From assembly GCA_036501345.1 (NCBI GenBank), contig DASYAN010000421.1, positions 1 through 9,885 on the forward strand: a stretch of 9,885 nt of DNA, written 5' to 3'. The position numbers and the translations under genes were made by a program. The notes under the pieces were generated by a model that was given only the letters and a program-made list of their open reading frames with translations, did not search any database and had not been told where the DNA came from. The DNA is from DASYAN01 sp036501345. GTDB taxonomy: Bacteria; Chloroflexota; Ktedonobacteria; Ktedonobacterales; Ktedonobacteraceae. This document shows positions 1 through 6,289 of this stretch, one piece after another; position 1 is the first letter of the stretch; each line of letters begins with the position of its first letter.

Positions 1-510
1 GGGGACACGGATGCCAGGATCGCTCGAAGACTGAGCCGCCAGCGCATCCCTTGCTTTGTCAAGTTCGAGTACTTGGCAGGGCAAGCCCTGGGTTTTCTCA
101 CTCATAGTCGAGGTTGTCAGCAGGCATTGCAAGCTGGCATCTTCAGCGATAAACGCGACACGATCAGCCGGAAATGATGGGTCGAGCGGAACGAATGCTC
201 CACCAGCCTTGAGCACGGCGAGCAGCGCAATGTACGTATTGACTGAGCGTTCCATGTAAATACCAACAGTCTGGCCTTCTTTTAAACCTGACTGCAAAAG
301 CAAACGGGCGAGCCGATTGGCGCGGCGATCAAGCTGCAGATAGGTGAGCTGAGATGATCCACAGATAACAGCAATGTTATTAGGATGGCGCAAACATGTT
401 TGCTCAAAGAAGTTAGCCATGTACTTGACTGGCTTGACGATGAATGTGTACGCGGGATGAATATGAGAAAGAGACCGGGTATCATTAAGTGCATCTGTGA
501 GTCTAGTCAT
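1..510 (-). CDS. NRPS adenylation domain, N-terminal part (cut by window edge)
   Basis: This is the first 170 residues of a non-ribosomal peptide synthetase or stand-alone adenylation enzyme; the frame is open through position 1. Adenylation domains activate an amino acid as an aminoacyl-AMP. The core motif A1 appears as LTYLQL (about residues 55-60) and A2 as LKAGGAFVPLDP (about 100-111), with the usual intervening GIYMERS segment. The ATG at 508-510 is preceded by GAAAGGAAG (517-525), a good ribosome binding site. No condensation domain precedes the A domain: only about 30 residues lie before the FEQ...HPNNIAV start of the AMP-binding fold. The protein is therefore either an initiation module or a free-standing A-domain protein. 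It is co-directional with argB and a methyltransferase upstream. The substrate code lies outside the window, so specificity cannot be read. Confidence 0.9.
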   Translation of the reverse strand, partial: MTRLTDALNDTRSLSHIHPAYTFIVKPVKYMANFFEQTCLRHPNNIAVICGSSQLTYLQLDRRANRLARLLLQSGLKEGQTVGIYMERSVNTYIALLAVLKAGGAFVPLDPSFPADRVAFIAEDASLQCLLTTSTMSEKTQGLPCQVLELDKARDALAAQSSSDPGIRVP

Positions 511-599
511 GATAGGCTTCCTTTCGTAATCACGAGCGCTTAGATGAGAAGAAGTAAGAGCGTACACTTTCTGTAGGCTTGGGATAAATTATCTCAGCG

Positions 600-745
600 C
601 TATCGTTGTCTGTTTTTAACATTATACAAATTACGCATTACTATTCACTCAGTACTATTGTTGTCTGTTTTTAACATTATACAAATTACGTATATTCCTA
701 TCCACCCAGTACTATCGTTGTCGGTTTTTAATATTATAACATTAA
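600..745. repeat. Three imperfect direct repeats, about 55-bp period, each with a TATAAT on the minus strand
   Basis: Copies lie at about 600-635, 655-690 and 712-745 (offsets 55 and 57). The shared plus-strand core is TATYGTTGTCKGTTTTTAA followed by YATTATA. A further shared stretch, CAGTAC, precedes copies two and three. Read in the direction of the NRPS gene, each copy has a perfect TATAAT (complement at 621-626, 676-681, 733-738) followed by a conserved run ending in GACAACRATA. No good TTGACA-type -35 stands 17 bp before any of them. The repeats fill the argB-NRPS gap, so they may be stacked promoters or binding sites for a regulator of the NRPS gene. Positions 511-599 and 746-794 show nothing else convincing. 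Confidence 0.8.
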
Positions 746-794
746 TGATCTTCTGATAAGACATTCTGAGGTTGACAGAGAATATTTCCTCTAT

Positions 795-1664
795 CTATCG
801 AACCATCATGGTACCTGCACCCTGCTTGCTAACTAATCCTTGCAGGAGTGCATGCGGCTCGCGTCCATCGAGGATGTGCACACATGGAACGCTTGCCAGT
901 GCATCCAGGCAGCCCTGCACCTTGGGGATCATACCTCCAGTAATGACTCCATCCTCAATGAGCCAGCGAGCCTGTGTCTTGGTCACCTCTGAGATCACCT
1001 TGCCATTCGAGTGGCAGATGCCTGGCACATTGCTCAAGAAGAGAAGCTTTTCTGCACCCAGGGCTCCAGCGAGACAGGATGCTACCAGGTCAGCGTTGAT
1101 ATTCAAGCATGTGCCATCTGAAGCCTCGCCGAGTGGTGCAACGATGGGAATGTAGCCCGCCTTGATCAGGCTCTGTAGCGGAGTTGCATCGATACTATCA
1201 ATCTCGCCCACAAAGCCCAGTCGCTCATTAGCAATGTGTGCACGCACCATACCACCATCTGTACCACTCAGACCAATGGCCTTGCCACCCATCTGCGATG
1301 TCATCAAAACAAGTTGTGGATTGAGTTGTCCCAGTAGCACCATACGCACAATTTCTAGGGTCTGGCCATCTGTCACACGCAGCCCATTCTCGAAGCGTGC
1401 CTCGATATTAAGCTTCGTTAGCCATTCGTTGATGTAGGGACCGCCACCATGGACCAGCAGAGGATAGACTCCCATACTGTGCAGCCAGACGATATCTTGC
1501 AATACTGTCCGCTGGTGTTCCAGCGTACTCCCCCCAAGTTTGACCACGAGTATTTTACCCTTCAATGCCTCGATAGCCTCGAACGACTCATAAGATCTTT
1601 TTTCTAGAAGATAATTATTATTCATAATTTCATTAGTTTTTGTTGTTAGAGTAGCTGTAACCAT
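795..1664 (-). CDS. argB: Acetylglutamate kinase
   Basis: A cytoplasmic amino-acid kinase that phosphorylates the gamma-carboxyl of N-acetylglutamate with ATP, the second step of the acetylated ornithine/arginine route. The 289-residue length is normal for the family. Visible motifs in order are VVKLGGS (40-46, phosphate-binding lysine K42), VHGGGP (71-76), NGLRVTD (93-99, acetylglutamate binding), GLSGTDGG (131-138), LNINADLVA (187-195), SNVPGI (211-216), GGMIPK (243-248) and HILDGREPHALL near the end. RVTD rather than the RYTD of LysW-aminoadipate kinases favours ArgB over LysZ. The ATG at 1664 has AAGGAG about 11 nt upstream; the next ATG (residue 14) has no ribosome binding site. Its position between a methyltransferase and an NRPS gene, with no other arg gene in view, suggests precursor supply for a peptide product; that link is inference. 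The 263-bp gap upstream (1665-1927) shows no clear promoter or terminator. Confidence 0.93.
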   Translation of the reverse strand: MVTATLTTKTNEIMNNNYLLEKRSYESFEAIEALKGKILVVKLGGSTLEHQRTVLQDIVWLHSMGVYPLLVHGGGPYINEWLTKLNIEARFENGLRVTDGQTLEIVRMVLLGQLNPQLVLMTSQMGGKAIGLSGTDGGMVRAHIANERLGFVGEIDSIDATPLQSLIKAGYIPIVAPLGEASDGTCLNINADLVASCLAGALGAEKLLFLSNVPGICHSNGKVISEVTKTQARWLIEDGVITGGMIPKVQGCLDALASVPCVHILDGREPHALLQGLVSKQGAGTMMVR

Positions 1665-1927
1665 TTTTGATCAATTCTCCTTATAGGCTCGTTATCATTT
1701 CTCAAAAGGGAAGCAGAGAATATACTTCACAAAGGAATCTCTGACGAGATTTCCATATATTCCTCTCACATCAATAACTATACTCGTATTTTTCCTTGAA
1801 TGCAGTGGTTTGCATCACAGTCTCGTAGTGAAGTTACGAATAAGTTGCCATACACAGGAGAGGAGTACAGGTAGAAGATAGGGGATTTGAGACGACCGCT
1901 TTGCAGTATTGATGGGTGCTGTGGCTG

Positions 1928-2809
1928 TTACGATTTTGGCTTGGGCTTGGTACCCCAAACAGTATGGGTGGTTCCTACTGCAAGAAAATCAGGTTGCAGC
2001 ATCTCACGGAGAGCCTGTTGATAGATAACTTCATAATCGTTAGTGATATGGCCCCATTTTTGTAGGAATGGGCGAATCGTTTGAAAGAAAAGTTTCAGAT
2101 TCTCGTATAATTCCTGGACTTCTACCGTCCCTACCCGACACTCGGTAGTATAGGTTTTTGTCTGTACCTGCTCACATCCATACTGGTAGAAGAGTGGTGT
2201 CAAGTGAGAGGTCAATCCCGTACTTGCATCCTCAAAGAGATGCGCGGCTCGGAAAAGAGCAAACTGCAGCATCTCAAAGAGTCGCGTCAGTGCAGAACTA
2301 TTGCTTTGCAGGATGACTTCACTCTCTGTGACTCGGATCACACCACCTGGGCAAGTGACCCGCAGTAGTTCACTCAAAAGTTCTGGCCAGTCCCATGTAC
2401 GCAGGTAACTTGTACTATAACGGGCATTTGCCAGATCAAAGGAAGCAACAGGAAAATCAAGTGGGCGTAGTGCGTCCATGACATGAAATGTAACTCTGTC
2501 ATTGACTTGATGAGCTTTGGCCTGAGCAGATGCATACTCGATCATGCGCTGGCTGATGTCTATACCCACAAGCGACATCGCTGGATAGGTCTGGGCCGCT
2601 TCAATGAGCCAGCCACCTGTTCCACAGCCAACATCAAGCACACGATGAAAGACGGTCGGGTCAGGCTGCTCTGGGAGAACCCCTCCCATCGCTGCTGTGA
2701 GCCTCTGATCCTGCAGCGCCAAACGGGTGAGTTCTTTCTTGCTCTTTCTATCCTGAACAAAATAGGTACTAGGATGATCATTGCAGCGTAGGTCGTAAGG
2801 GGTTGGCAT
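1928..2809 (-). CDS. Class I SAM-dependent methyltransferase
   Basis: A 293-residue soluble methyltransferase of the Rossmann-fold class that uses S-adenosylmethionine. Motif I is VLDVGCGTGGW (57-67), followed by the acidic-loop strand LVGIDIS (80-86), a motif II-like segment ending in FDLANAR (124-130), and LLRVTCPGGVIRVTE (148-162) as motif III. The C-terminal half, about 130 residues, has no recognised motif and probably covers the substrate site. I chose the ATG at 2807-2809 because AAAGGGAG sits 9 nt upstream. An in-frame ATG at 2851 would add 14 polar residues but has no ribosome binding site. The substrate cannot be inferred: O-, N- or C-methylation of a small molecule are all possible. 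It lies upstream of argB and the NRPS gene in the same orientation and may tailor the peptide product. Confidence 0.88.
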   Translation of the reverse strand: MPTPYDLRCNDHPSTYFVQDRKSKKELTRLALQDQRLTAAMGGVLPEQPDPTVFHRVLDVGCGTGGWLIEAAQTYPAMSLVGIDISQRMIEYASAQAKAHQVNDRVTFHVMDALRPLDFPVASFDLANARYSTSYLRTWDWPELLSELLRVTCPGGVIRVTESEVILQSNSSALTRLFEMLQFALFRAAHLFEDASTGLTSHLTPLFYQYGCEQVQTKTYTTECRVGTVEVQELYENLKLFFQTIRPFLQKWGHITNDYEVIYQQALREMLQPDFLAVGTTHTVWGTKPKPKS

Positions 2810-2917
2810 GATGTTCTGCTCCCTTTGTTTGCTATTTTTCTCGTTCCCCATGTTTGCCGAGCAACATTACCTGCTGCTCATCCCGCGCTTCAAGTACATG
2901 TTACTCTCTTACTCGGG

Positions 2918-2946
2918 ATTATACAGGAGAAGACCTCACTTGTCGA
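2918..2946 (-). promoter_or_regulatory. Promoter for the methyltransferase gene
   Basis: On the minus strand a TCGACA (complement of 2941-2946; five of six bases match TTGACA) is followed, after 17 bp, by a perfect TATAAT (complement of 2918-2923). Transcription would start near 2911, giving a 5' leader of about 100 nt before the ATG at 2809. This is the best sigma-70-type promoter in the window. The remaining sequence up to 3113 is purine-rich and shows no convincing gene; the short plus-strand ORFs there have no family signature. Confidence 0.6.
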
Positions 2947-3113
2947 GAGGAAAAAAGCAAGTAGAGAGGGTGAGCGGAGAGTTGGTGCGGCCAATTTCGC
3001 CAGTGCTCGTCGGAAGGTCAAAATGATGCACTTTTTTAAGGTCCTCCCATTTCCAGAAAAAAGGCAAAGAAAAAGAATCCCTTGAGAGACGAGAAGAAAG
3101 AGCCTCGAAAGAA

Positions 3114-3142
3114 CCAGGGTGATAGCGTTCCCCTGGTATAAT
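3114..3142 (+). promoter_or_regulatory. Extended -10 promoter with overlapping 6-bp inverted repeat
   Basis: TGG-TATAAT (3134-3142) is a perfect -10 with the extended TGN element; no -35 hexamer lies at the right distance. CCAGGG (3114-3119) and CCCTGG (3131-3136) form an inverted repeat with an 11-bp spacer that covers the -35 position and touches the -10, as an operator would. The leader to the start codon is about 40 nt. The -10 call is firm; the operator reading is inference. Confidence 0.55.
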
Positions 3143-3190
3143 GCACCTGAAATTTAGTGTGATAAGATAACAACAAAAAGGAGAATGAAC

Positions 3191-3757
3191 ATGAGAAAAG
3201 TTATTGTTTCAGAGTTTTTGACGCTGGACGGTGTCATGGAAGATCCAGGCGGAGCTGAAGGATTTGAACACGGAGGTTGGTCCTTCCAATTCTGGCATGA
3301 AGAGATCGCGAAATTTAAATTCGATGAACTCTTTGCTAGCGACGCTCTTCTGCTGGGGCGAGTGACCTATCAAGGTTTTGCAGCCGCGTGGCCATCCATG
3401 ACTGATGAAGAGGGTTTTGCTAATAGAATGAATAGCCTGCCCAAGTTCGTTGTTTCAACGACCTTGCAAGAGGTGGGGTGGAATAATTCAAGCTTGATCA
3501 AGGCAAATATCGTCGAGGAGATCTCCAAGTTGAAGCAGCAGTCCGGTCAGAATATCTTAATCTCTGGCAGTGGCAAGCTTGTACAGACACTGATGCAACA
3601 TAACCTGATCGATGAATATCGGCTCTTGGTCTATCCTGTTGTCCTGGGAAGCGGAAAGCGCCTCTTTAAAGAGGGGAGCAATAAAACTATTCTGAAACTT
3701 GCAGATACAAAGACATTCAGTTCAGGCGTTGTTGCTCTTTCCTATCATCCAGCATAA
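3191..3757 (+). CDS. DHFR-fold / RibD C-terminal-domain family protein
   Basis: A 188-residue soluble protein of the dihydrofolate reductase-like superfamily (RibD-C domain, the small YyaP-type branch found in many bacteria). Members have the NADPH-binding DHFR fold, but most have no proven substrate. Family marks are VSEFLTLDGVMEDPGG (6-21), LLLGRVTYQGF (53-63), KFVVSTTL (85-92), ILISGSGKLVQTL (122-134; the glycine-rich nucleotide loop) and DEYRLLVYPVVLGSGKRLF (141-159). Two in-frame ATGs occur, at 3185 and 3191. AGGAG at 3179-3183 is only 1 nt from the first but 7 nt from the second, so 3191 is chosen. The gene stands alone behind its own promoter and is followed by a hairpin. It is not a true FolA and should not be assumed to reduce folate. 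Confidence 0.9.
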   Translation: MRKVIVSEFLTLDGVMEDPGGAEGFEHGGWSFQFWHEEIAKFKFDELFASDALLLGRVTYQGFAAAWPSMTDEEGFANRMNSLPKFVVSTTLQEVGWNNSSLIKANIVEEISKLKQQSGQNILISGSGKLVQTLMQHNLIDEYRLLVYPVVLGSGKRLFKEGSNKTILKLADTKTFSSGVVALSYHPA

Positions 3758-3795
3758 ATAAGCACTATCTCTTCTCATTGAGCACCAACGAAACC

Positions 3796-3827
3796 GCTTG
3801 AGATGGGCTTCTTGTCCCAACTCAGGC
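3796..3827 (+). terminator. Stem-loop after the DHFR-fold gene
   Basis: The segment folds as a 12-position stem (3796-3807 with 3816-3827) with an 8-nt loop. It contains one A-A mismatch and one G-T wobble; the core is TGAGATGGG against CCCAACTCA. It lies about 40 nt after the stop codon at 3757. Only TTT follows before a G run, so it lacks the U-tract of a strong intrinsic terminator. It may be a weak or Rho-assisted terminator. Confidence 0.4.
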
Positions 3828-3904
3828 TTTGGGGGAAAAGTCTATCTTTTCAGTATGGAAGGCATGAAAAATGGACTGGCTTGGAAGGCCAATCCAAGAG
3901 AAGA

Positions 3905-3972
3905 GCGGGAGACGAGATTCGAACTCGCGACAGCCTGCTTGGAAGGCAGGTACTTGCAAAAACACCGCTCGC
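3905..3972 (-). pseudogene. tRNA-Gly(TCC) remnant: intact 3' half, degraded 5' half (possible att scar)
   Basis: Read on the minus strand, the sequence ends in a canonical tRNA 3' half. The anticodon stem CCTGC/GCAGG closes a 7-nt loop CTTCCAA (3934-3950, anticodon TCC, glycine). A 5-nt variable region CTGTC follows, then a T arm GCGAG-TTCGAAT-CTCGT (3912-3928) and the acceptor strand CTCCCGC (complement of 3905-3911). The matching 5' acceptor GCGGGAG is absent; the nearest candidate, GCGAGCG (complement of 3966-3972), matches five of seven. Only 15 nt separate it from the anticodon stem, with no D arm carrying the conserved GG. No CCA is encoded. A functional tRNA is unlikely. Loss of the 5' half with a perfect 3' half is typical of a tRNA-site integration boundary. 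Confidence 0.75.
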
Positions 3973-3999
3973 TTGCCTTAAAGTGGCTTTAGAAGCCAG

Positions 4000-4027
4000 T
4001 TCACACGATCATTCAAAATGGTATGCT
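4000..4027 (+). promoter_or_regulatory. Candidate promoter for the orphan coiled-coil gene
   Basis: TTCACA (4000-4005), a 16-bp spacer and TATGCT (4022-4027), preceded by TGG as an extended -10. Transcription would start near 4034, leaving a leader of about 80 nt that contains the TATTCAT repeats. Only moderate matches to consensus. Confidence 0.35.
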
Positions 4028-4036
4028 CAGACGAGG

Positions 4037-4091
4037 CAGGTATTCATCCTTTTTTCAGGACGATCCGATGATGAATAAGACAGGTATTCAT
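4037..4091. repeat. TATTCAT motif cluster before the orphan gene
   Basis: CAGGTATTCAT occurs twice in direct orientation (4037-4047 and 4081-4091). Between them GATGAATA (4070-4077) is the perfect inverse of TATTCATC (4041-4048). Three copies of one short motif in both orientations, 22-72 bp before the start codon and within the predicted leader or promoter region, could be operator sites or an RNA stem. This is inference from position. Confidence 0.5.
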
Positions 4092-4112
4092 TGCCTCTAA
4101 CTGGAGTATACT

Positions 4113-5486
4113 ATGGGAGCCACTTCCGAAACAAGAAGGGTTCAAGCCGAAAACTTCCTTAAGTACAGTCGAAAGCATTTCATGAATCTGGAGGGGGGAG
4201 CCAGCCATTGTGAGTACCTTGACAAGAGTTTGCAACAGTTAAGCGATAATATTGATGCAGCCAGGAAGTGTCTTGGTGAAGGAGGAAGTTCTGAAAACCT
4301 ACAGGAAAGATATGATGAATTGGCTCGTTGCCAGAAGGAAGTGAAGACTGCCCGACTCCGACTAGATTTGCTATTAGTAGTAAGGGATACTCGAGATCAG
4401 CTCGCTTGGAGTCGAAACTACCTGCGTCTCAAGCAAGAGTCTATTCAGAAATTGGGCAGTGAAACAGAAGTTTACGAGTGTTTTAAGGAGAGTACGCTGA
4501 AATCGAGCAACAGTATTGATGCAGCTAGGAAGTGTCTTGATGAAGGAGGAAGTTCAAACCTACAGAAAAGATATGATGAATTGGGTAGTTACCAGAAGGA
4601 AGTGGATACTGCTCGACTTTCATTGGCTCGGCAATTGGCAGGAATGGATATAACTAGGAGGCTGTATGGTTATAGTGACGACTCAAAAGGAAACAAAGAA
4701 CCAGACTTTTATGATGAATGTGCCTCTCTTCTGAAAGAGAAGAGGATAGATATCCCAGAAGATCTTCCAAATCATCGTATGCCTGTTGCTGCTGTCAAAG
4801 AGAGATATGGAAAGGATATTGCGATGATATTCGCTGTTACGCGTGGAATAATGACAGAGAAGAAAAGCAAACTGGCAACGTACAGATCAGACATAGCTGA
4901 CAAATTTGAGGCATATCACACAACGACAGAAATAAGCAGCAAGGGAAAAGTTGGGGTAATCTCTGTAAAAGGGCTGGCCAAGTGTGAAGCTCACATAGAG
5001 TTAAAGGAGGGCAGCATTGATATCTATGACACTCTCAGAGATAAAAATTCCGACAGCTTACACCTTTCATCTCAATTAGGACAAATGCATAAACGCGCTA
5101 TAGAAGCAAAAGAAGAATCTAGCTATACTGAAAGTGAATTTAGAATTAGAAGGCTTGGAAGAAATAATATTACAAATGACGAGACAGTTAATACGATAAT
5201 AGTTTCATTAAAAGATCAACTGATAGAATGCTCTAATAAAGGTTTAGAGAAAGGAAGTATTGACATACCTAAGGGTAGCGAAGCTTTTCTGGCTATATTG
5301 GGAACTCCTAATGGCCATGCAACCCCATTTCTGCCCATGGAATACCCATCTCTCTTTGAAAAAGGACAAGTCACCAGGATTCAAGTAAAATTTTCCCGGC
5401 TCCGTTCGGATATACACCAAGATAAAATCACACCTTCAATCGTCGGCATAGACACAATCAGCTTTTATTATGATGAAGAGGCCTAG
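4113..5486 (+). CDS. Orphan 457-residue protein with internal duplication, probably coiled-coil
   Basis: I do not recognise this protein. The ATG at 4113 has CTGGAG 6 nt upstream. There is no signal peptide or membrane segment, so it is probably cytoplasmic. Residues 1-180 are rich in K, E, R, Q and L with helix-forming spacing. They contain two near-identical units (about 46-86 and 134-173), each starting IDAARKCL, then EGGSS, then RYDEL and QKEV. The middle (about 195-260) includes a helical stretch ending in two MTEKK/SKLA-like segments. The C-terminal 80 residues look beta-rich and end VGIDTISFYYDEEA. Composition becomes clearly AT-richer than the flanking genes, especially at 5000-5260, which suggests transfer. 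It lies directly beside a tRNA-Gly remnant. A defence, regulatory or structural role are all conceivable; none is supported by a motif. Confidence 0.8.
   Translation: MGATSETRRVQAENFLKYSRKHFMNLEGGASHCEYLDKSLQQLSDNIDAARKCLGEGGSSENLQERYDELARCQKEVKTARLRLDLLLVVRDTRDQLAWSRNYLRLKQESIQKLGSETEVYECFKESTLKSSNSIDAARKCLDEGGSSNLQKRYDELGSYQKEVDTARLSLARQLAGMDITRRLYGYSDDSKGNKEPDFYDECASLLKEKRIDIPEDLPNHRMPVAAVKERYGKDIAMIFAVTRGIMTEKKSKLATYRSDIADKFEAYHTTTEISSKGKVGVISVKGLAKCEAHIELKEGSIDIYDTLRDKNSDSLHLSSQLGQMHKRAIEAKEESSYTESEFRIRRLGRNNITNDETVNTIIVSLKDQLIECSNKGLEKGSIDIPKGSEAFLAILGTPNGHATPFLPMEYPSLFEKGQVTRIQVKFSRLRSDIHQDKITPSIVGIDTISFYYDEEA
4250..4619 (+). repeat. Internal in-frame duplication of about 107 bp
   Basis: Positions 4250-4358 and 4514-4619 are near-identical at the DNA level. 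They differ by scattered substitutions, many of them synonymous, and one 3-nt indel. The 264-bp offset is exactly 88 codons, so the frame is kept. High identity at silent positions points to a recent duplication or ongoing gene conversion rather than an ancient protein repeat. Confidence 0.85.
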
Positions 5487-5500
5487 TGGTACAGGTGGAT

Positions 5501-5529
5501 GTGCTCAAAATTTCGGCTAAATTGAGTAC
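5501..5529 (+). terminator. Weak stem-loop after the orphan gene
   Basis: GTGCTCAA (5501-5508) pairs with TTGAGTAC (5522-5529), and ATTT/AAAT extends the stem across a 2-nt bulge to a small CGGCT-type loop. It lies 15 nt after the stop codon. It is AT-rich and lacks a U-tract, so the terminator reading is tentative. The rest of 5530-5723, between two convergent genes, shows nothing recognisable. Confidence 0.3.
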
Positions 5530-5723
5530 GAATGAAAGGGAATTCACCACCTTCCCAGCGGTACCAAAAAATATAAATCTTCATCTCATGAGTCCATTAA
5601 ACAAGCCTGATAGACTTTGTATATTTTTGGAGAATTTACAAAGCTTTTGAGTCACAATCCAGTACTTTGTTTTCCAATGGCATGTGGGCAAAATTGTCTT
5701 TAGATTGCTATATAAAGTATATT

Positions 5724-6005
5724 CTAAGCAATTGCCTTTTCTCTCTCAACAGAGTAGAGAACCCGTTTCTTCTGCACTAGCTCATTGAAATTTCTCTTTT
5801 TCTCTTCGAGATAGCTCTCAACTTTCTCATAAAGGAAATGGAAGGTATCAGAAAGGTCAGGTTGAGCACCATCTAGCCGACCAGCAGGACGCCATGCCTC
5901 AGCAGTAATCGAATACCCAGCAATTTGAGCGACCATCCGACGCAGATTCACCTGATAGCGACGACGGCGCATGAAGAGACCAAGATCCAGTGACTCCACC
6001 TCCAC
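5724..6005 (-). CDS. Small hypothetical protein, convergent with the orphan gene
   Basis: Not recognised. From a GTG at 6003-6005, preceded 7 nt upstream by GGGGGA, the product is 93 residues. It has a basic patch FMRRRRYQVNLRRM near the start, a central AQIAGYSITAEAW stretch, and a charged, probably helical C-terminus (FHFLYEKVESYLEEKKRN...). The frame stays open upstream to a TTG at 6152, but those extra 49 residues are hydrophobic and overlap the 6039-6125 repeats, so I regard them as non-coding. An ATG at residue 12 of this model is a third option, with no ribosome binding site. It could be a remnant of a larger gene in a decayed mobile region. Existence as an expressed gene is uncertain. 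Confidence 0.4.
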   Translation of the reverse strand: MEVESLDLGLFMRRRRYQVNLRRMVAQIAGYSITAEAWRPAGRLDGAQPDLSDTFHFLYEKVESYLEEKKRNFNELVQKKRVLYSVEREKAIA

Positions 6006-6038
6006 GTTGGAGTCCCCCAAAAGCGGGTCAACCTCACA

Positions 6039-6125
6039 TTGCGTTCTTAATCGCAAGAGGCGCAACCATGCAAACACCCAGGCGAGAGGTTGCGTTCTTA
6101 TCACAATAGGCAAAAAACCGCAAAC
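6039..6125. repeat. Two diverged 36-37-bp direct repeats
   Basis: Copies at 6039-6075 and 6090-6125 share TTGCGTTCTTA, then TC-CAA-AGGC, then a GCAAAC end, with one 1-nt gap and a 14-bp interval. A third partial echo (GTGCGTTCCGAATCG, 6191-6205) matches 12 of 15 bases of the first copy. Each copy also contains TTGCG/CGCAA inverse elements, so short hairpins are possible. Origin unknown. Confidence 0.55.
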
Positions 6126-6180
6126 GTATAGTGGACAAAGATATAGACACAAGAGCTCTCATCGATTATCTTAAGGATAG

Positions 6181-6261
6181 GCGGACAGAAGTGCGTTCCG
6201 AATCGATCCTCTTCCAATAAGGCTATTAGCCATACAGAACTCGGTTCGTTTTTGTGTCCGC
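6181..6261. repeat. Short imperfect inverted-repeat patch between genes
   Basis: GCGGACA (6181-6187) is the exact inverse of TGTCCGC (6255-6261). Just inside and beyond the right arm, CCAATAAG (6214-6221) is the inverse of CTTATTGG (6267-6274). The spacing does not resemble a standard terminator. It may be a degenerate mobile-element end or chance. It fills most of the gap downstream of the GH27 gene. Confidence 0.3.
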
Positions 6262-6289
6262 GTGTACTTATTGGGAAATGCCCTCGATG

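Noticed and set aside
600..745. CRISPR array reading of the three repeats
   Set aside because: Copies are imperfect, the third diverges strongly, the intervals between them share sequence (CAGTAC and neighbours) instead of being unique spacers, and no cas gene is in view.
772..1155. 127-residue plus-strand ORF opposite argB
   Set aside because: Antisense shadow of a gene with complete ArgB motifs.
795..1664. LysZ (LysW-aminoadipate kinase) in place of ArgB
   Set aside because: The substrate-binding segment reads NGLRVTD as in ArgB, and no LysW or other LysW-pathway gene is nearby.
2808..3085. Plus-strand ORFs in the gap between the methyltransferase and the DHFR-fold gene
   Set aside because: They overlap each other in different frames, have low-complexity basic sequences without motifs, and cover the promoter of the opposite gene.
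3905..3972. Functional tRNA-Gly
   Set aside because: The 5' acceptor strand pairs poorly, the D arm is too short and lacks the conserved GG, and no CCA is encoded.
3798..4078. Short plus-strand ORFs across the tRNA remnant
   Set aside because: They read through tRNA sequence and a hairpin and show no protein-family features.
6039..6125. CRISPR array reading of the 37-bp repeats
   Set aside because: Only two clear copies, well diverged, with a 14-bp interval that is too short for a spacer.
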